DNA of 64,000 nt from Nematostella vectensis (lineage: Eukaryota; Cnidaria; Anthozoa; Actiniaria; Edwardsiidae), in NCBI RefSeq assembly GCF_932526225.1, contig NC_064043.1:124001-188000 (forward strand), written 5' to 3'. A program made the translations under genes and the position numbers. Within the stretch, counting starts at the first letter, position 1; every line of letters begins with the position of its first letter. Positions 61,262 to 64,000 of this stretch are shown here, piece by piece. Under the pieces are notes generated by a model that was not told the origin of the DNA, made no database searches, and saw only the letters and a program-made list of their open reading frames with translations.

Positions 61262-62256
61262 TGAACGTTTTGACATTTCAACCTTACATCCACATGAAAG
61301 TAATGCCTAATATCGAGTGCCCTACAGTAAGTGTTTTGCAGTCAAGTTGTTTTCTGTTAGTAGGTAAAAAAATATTCTAAATAATAGTAATCATAGCTAT
61401 GGTCACCACTTACACATATAGAACTTGTAATGAAAAGAAAGAAAAAAAAAAATATATATATATGCAGTCAAACAACAGAATTGCATGATAACCTTGAATA
61501 TATTGAATAAAGGACTGCAAAAAACATCTTTTGTACTAGTTGCTTGAATTGACCCTTGGCTATTTTTAGCTGAATTCCCCTCCCCCTCTAAAAAAGAAAA
61601 TAATAATAATAATAGAACAAAACTAAAAAGAAAACAAACAAAACAGAGACCCCCACCAACAATTTTGATTTTTTTTTTACTTTCCTTTAAAAGGGGAGTG
61701 TCATGGTTAAGAGATTTGCAATAGCTCTAGAGCCCTGACACAATGAACTTCAGTGAAATTCTAATACTGACTTATGAGCTTTTGGTACATGTGGGAGACT
61801 TTAAACAAAACCAAAAAAATGACCACAAACTGTCAATTAACATAGTTTTTAATATAATATTGCATATTATTTAATAAGGTATTCACAGCTTTTAAAAAGT
61901 TCAACTGTTTGTTGAGACTTTAAAGCCTACAAGAATCACTGACTCCAGACATGCGCAGTACTATGTTGCTGCCCCTTTAAAGTAAAATACAGCTTTACTT
62001 AGTCAGCGTAGACAAAATTGCGGATTTTGTCAATATTCTAATATAAAGATGTCAATATTCTCCCCCCTTACGTCTTTATTTCTATTTATTTTATGATTTT
62101 CACATGATACCAAAACAGCGTCTTTTTTCTTCGCTAATTTGATGTCATGTACACAATAAAAGAGATGCGACCGTGCGCATGGCGAGTCCCCAAGGGACCC
62201 ACGACGCCTAAATAGACCTCTATTTTTTGTCATCCACAATCTCGGCGAGCTGTGCG

Positions 62257-62504
62257 TGGCGTAACCGTATTACAGGCCTGGGATCCTGGTTATTGTCCTC
62301 CCCATTAATGCGCGGGTTGGGATAACCTTGCAAGAGTGTTGTACAGCATATTCGCTCGGAAATATCGGTGCTTGGGGCCTTCGGGTTCTTTACAGCCTTC
62401 CGTAAAAGCCTTGGGCTGCCATACCGATTGGGTAATCCGTATGTATGGTTTCCGTTTTGTTCTTCAGACCGGGTTCGATCCCAGGCCAATGGGCTTTTTT
62501 TTTT
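62257..62504 (+). ncRNA. Candidate structured RNA, unit 32
   Basis: CCTTGGGCTG for CCTTGTGCTG is the only private change. T10 at 62495-62504. Confidence 0.54.
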
Positions 62505-63152
62505 AATTCGTTTTTTTTTCTTTGTGCTGGACCCCCTTAATCCTGATAGGTTTTGCGCAAAAATAATAAAAAAAGTGAGTTTGACAAATAAGCTTGCTAG
62601 ATTTATTGATAATATGTATTCAATTTGTTCCTAGGAAGTTAACAAAAAACAGAAAGCAAAGAGTTTGAGGAAGTAAACAAGTATGTGAACTTTAATGTTC
62701 TATTTGAAGTGGTGCATTTTGTACAGGGAAGCATACATAGAATGCTTAACTGGTGGAGAGGGAAGAGGTAAAAGTTTATTGAGCATAATTTCAACAATAG
62801 CAGAGGGAAGAGAGGGGCACTCTCTTCATACAATATTGCAGTTGTTACCTATTATTAAATAAGTTTGTAACATGTCTTTGTTTATTAAGCAAGGTCTATT
62901 TCTGAGACAAGCAAACTCAAGTAAGGCTTTTGAAATAACAGGTGAGTGTTAAAAGATAAACAATTATCTGATTAGAAAACTACTGTAGATTCCTTTGCAC
63001 CAAAATAAGAACAAACTTCATTTTGTTTGTTATTTATGAGGAACGAGATGAGCTCTACAAAGCCATAAAGAAATATGTATTGCTCATCTAAATTATACAA
63101 GTAAATAATAACATTAAAAAAGAACTACTGTAAGTATCTAGAGTGGTTTTCA

Positions 63153-63269
63153 TTAACCCGTGAAACAAAGTGTGATAGTTAAACGGTAATAGTTAGTAAA
63201 ACACAAAAAAGTACAATAGAATCAGATCACCACAAAGTGTAATACGCTAAAGCGTAGTTCACGGGTTAA
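63153..63269. mobile_element. piggyBac-like MITE, unit 32
   Basis: Perfect ends; 117 bp. Confidence 0.72.
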
Positions 63270-64000
63270 TGAAGGTTTTGACATTTAAACCTTACATCCA
63301 CATGAAAGTAATGCCTAATATCGAGTGCCCTACAGTAAGTGTTTTGCAGTCAAGTTGTTTTCTGTTAGTAGGTAAAAAAATATTCTAAATAATAGTAATC
63401 ATAGCTATGGTCACCACTTACACATATAGAACTTGTAATGAAAAGAAAGAAAAAAATATATATATATATATATATGCAGTCAAACAACAGAATTGCATGA
63501 TAACCTTGAATATATTGAATAAAGGACTGCAAAAAAACATCTTTTGTACTAGTTGCTTGAATTGACCCTTGGCTATTTTTAGCTGAATTCCCCTCCCCCT
63601 CTAAAAAAGAAAATAATAATAATAATAGAACAAAACTAAAAAGAAAACAAACAAAACAGAGACCCCCACCAACAATTTTGATTTTTTTTACTTTCCTTTA
63701 AAAGGGGAGTGTCATGGTTAAGAGATTTGCAATAGCTCTAGAGCCCTGACACAATGAACTTCAGTGAAATTCTAATACTGACTTATGAGCTTTTGGTACA
63801 TGTGGGAGACTTTAAACAAAACAAAAAAAAAATGACCTCAAACTGTCAATTAACATAGTTTTCAATATTATATTGCATATTATTTAATAAGGTATTGACA
63901 GCTTTTAAAAAGTTCAACTGTTTGTAGACACTTAAAAGCCTACAATAAACACTGACTCCAGACATGCGCAGTACTATGCTGCTGCCCCTTTAAAGTAAAA

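Larger units (their letters stand above)
53600..61600 (+). repeat. Dimeric higher-order repeat, period ~4.015 kb, 2 copies
   Basis: Units 28 and 30 share GCGAAACCGTATGACAGG and GCGACCGTGCG. Units 29 and 31 share CATGCACAATCAAGG and CTTTTAACATGATACC. The starts are 4015 bp apart (53986/58001 and 55994/60009). CCTGCCACAATG and AATGTTGCAT occur near the ends of units 27 and 29, so the duplicated block begins in the second half of unit 27. Its end lies in unit 31 and is approximate. This is a later amplification, independent of the 8-kb repeat. Confidence 0.85.
60009..62017 (+). repeat. Unit 31 (2009 bp)
   Basis: Duplicate of unit 29 in its first half; shares CCTTCGCACC with unit 30. Confidence 0.97.
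1..64000 (+). repeat. Tandem array of a ~2.0-kb unit, 31 complete + 1 partial copies
   Basis: The sequence ttgcggattttgtcaatatt recurs 32 times, all on the + strand, at intervals of 1942-2012 bp (mostly 2000-2010). Everything between successive copies aligns by eye with few substitutions and short indels, so the window is a head-to-tail array with no unrelated DNA in it. The unit start used here is an arbitrary phase: with no array edge visible, the biological start of the unit cannot be fixed. Each unit carries a GC-rich hairpin block, a candidate structured Pol III RNA, a 117-bp MITE and AT-rich spacer. Layouts of this size, one small RNA gene per 1-3 kb unit, are known for 5S rRNA, U1/U2 snRNA, spliced-leader RNA and some tRNA clusters in eukaryotes. 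The sequence matches none of those I can recall. Confidence 0.98.
62018..64000 (+). repeat. Unit 32 (1983 bp, cut by the window edge)
   Basis: Runs to within a few tens of bases of the next expected junction and stops at the window end, so the array continues. GAGTTTGACAAATAAG is shared with unit 23. Confidence 0.96.

Noticed and set aside
1-64000. 5S rRNA, U snRNA or spliced-leader array
   Set aside because: Unit size and layout fit such arrays, but none of those RNA sequences is present on either strand as far as I can recall them.
1-64000. CRISPR array or prokaryotic operon
   Set aside because: Repeats are 2 kb long with no short spacers, and there are no coding genes.

Overview
The whole 64-kb window is one tandem array of a ~2.0-kb, AT-rich unit, always in the same orientation. 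It holds 31 complete units (1942-2012 bp) and a nearly complete 32nd; neither edge of the array is inside the window. I see no convincing protein-coding gene. Open frames of 60-152 codons recur only because the repeat recurs, they lean on non-ATG starts, and they change length when a T-run slips. The GC-poor satellite-like DNA, microsatellites and a TTAA-flanked MITE suggest the nuclear genome of a eukaryote, probably an animal. I could not identify the species.

Layout of one unit, in unit-1 numbering. Positions 1-147 are AT-rich with an 11-bp direct repeat. Positions 148-211 are a compact GC-rich hairpin block ending in T6. Positions 240-485 are the most interesting part: a GC-richer, slowly varying block with a near-consensus Pol III A box, a consensus B box (GGTTCGATCCC), a T8-T10 run, and a nested set of helices. 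These are an 11-bp closing helix, a GGTTAT/ATAACC arm, a CGGAAAU/GUUUCCG helix, a UUCG-capped hairpin whose G-U pairs work only on the + strand, and a CATAC-GATT/AATC-GTATG hairpin. I read this as a tandemly amplified gene for a structured Pol III-type RNA that I cannot assign to a known family. Positions 486-1132 are AT-rich spacer. Positions 1133-1249 are a 117-bp piggyBac-like MITE (TTAA-CCCGTGAA...TTCACGGG-TTAA). Positions 1250-1998 are spacer with AT and AAT microsatellites, an octamer-like motif inside a short inverted repeat, and small perfect hairpins close to the unit junction.

At array scale the units are not equally related. Units 8-18 form a higher-order repeat of four unit types (A-B-C-D, period ~8.02 kb, about 2.7 copies). 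Units 28-31 form a dimeric higher-order repeat of ~4.015 kb. Units 4/5, 19/20 and 26/27 are close pairs. Units 21 and 25 share a 63-bp deletion. Unit 24 looks like a recombinant of unit-23-like and unit-21-like sequence. This is the expected record of unequal exchange and gene conversion. Some RNA copies (units 8, 12, 16, 23, 24, 25) carry changes that should weaken the fold, the B box or the terminator, so the array probably mixes intact and decayed copies.
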